A stretch of DNA of 5,724 nucleotides from Lachnospiraceae bacterium (GTDB lineage: Bacteria > Bacillota > Clostridia > Lachnospirales > Lachnospiraceae): NCBI GenBank assembly GCA_017444545.1, contig JAFSWJ010000232.1:1-5724 (forward strand), read 5' to 3'. Position 1 is the first letter of the stretch; every line of letters begins with the position of its first letter. The notes beneath the pieces were generated by a model. The model was not told the origin of the DNA and did not search any database. It saw only the letters and a program-made list of their open reading frames with translations. Both the position numbers and the translations under genes were made by a program. Positions 5,707 to 5,724 of the stretch are shown one piece after another.

Positions 5707-5724
5707 TATATACATGCGAAAAAA
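5707..5724 (+). other. Possible continuation of the Cache sensor frame after the TGA
   Basis: Six in-frame codons read Y-I-H-A-K-K up to the window edge, matching what I expect after the Cache RDW motif. This supports one original reading frame across the stop, but too little is visible to show whether it remains open. Confidence 0.5.

Overview
The window looks like an accessory stretch of a chromosome from an anaerobic Firmicute, most likely a Lachnospiraceae-type Clostridium relative. This is inferred from strong AGGAG-type Shine-Dalgarno sites, balanced base composition, a 7TM hybrid histidine kinase, and a Cache-domain sensor style I associate with that family. No marker gene is present to prove the taxonomy. 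All five genes are on the + strand.

Layout. (1) Nt 2-2197: a hybrid sensor histidine kinase (7TM sensor, PAS-like region, HisKA, HATPase, receiver) whose extreme N-terminus lies before the window. (2) Nt 2198-2461: a gene-free stretch holding five palindromic repeats of two related types, in mixed orientation. Two of them look like intrinsic terminators for the kinase gene, and one sits directly before the ribosome binding site of the next gene. (3) Nt 2465-3415: a complete short-chain dehydrogenase/reductase of the GDP-mannose 4,6-dehydratase / GDP-4-keto-6-deoxymannose reductase type. (4) Nt 3430-3484: a promoter and a strong ribosome binding site. (5) Nt 3485-3880 and 3880-4188: two small membrane proteins with a stop/start overlap, which I do not recognise by name. 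(6) Nt 4189-4395: four tandem copies of a short GGGGGACAGTTCTCC repeat facing three inverted copies. (7) Nt 4396-5706: the N-terminal part of a large membrane sensor with about ten membrane segments and the start of a Cache domain. It is cut short by a TGA exactly where the conserved Trp of the Cache 'DPTxRDWY' motif is expected. The frame continues in register to the window end.

How it fits together. The two outer genes are membrane signalling proteins, the middle enzyme makes or reduces a GDP-deoxyhexose for surface glycans, and the small membrane pair forms its own transcription unit. I see no evidence that they form a single pathway. The clearest unusual signals are the in-frame TGA in the Cache sensor, the two clusters of one repeat family (12 copies of a common core, all between genes), and the unrecognised small membrane-protein pair.
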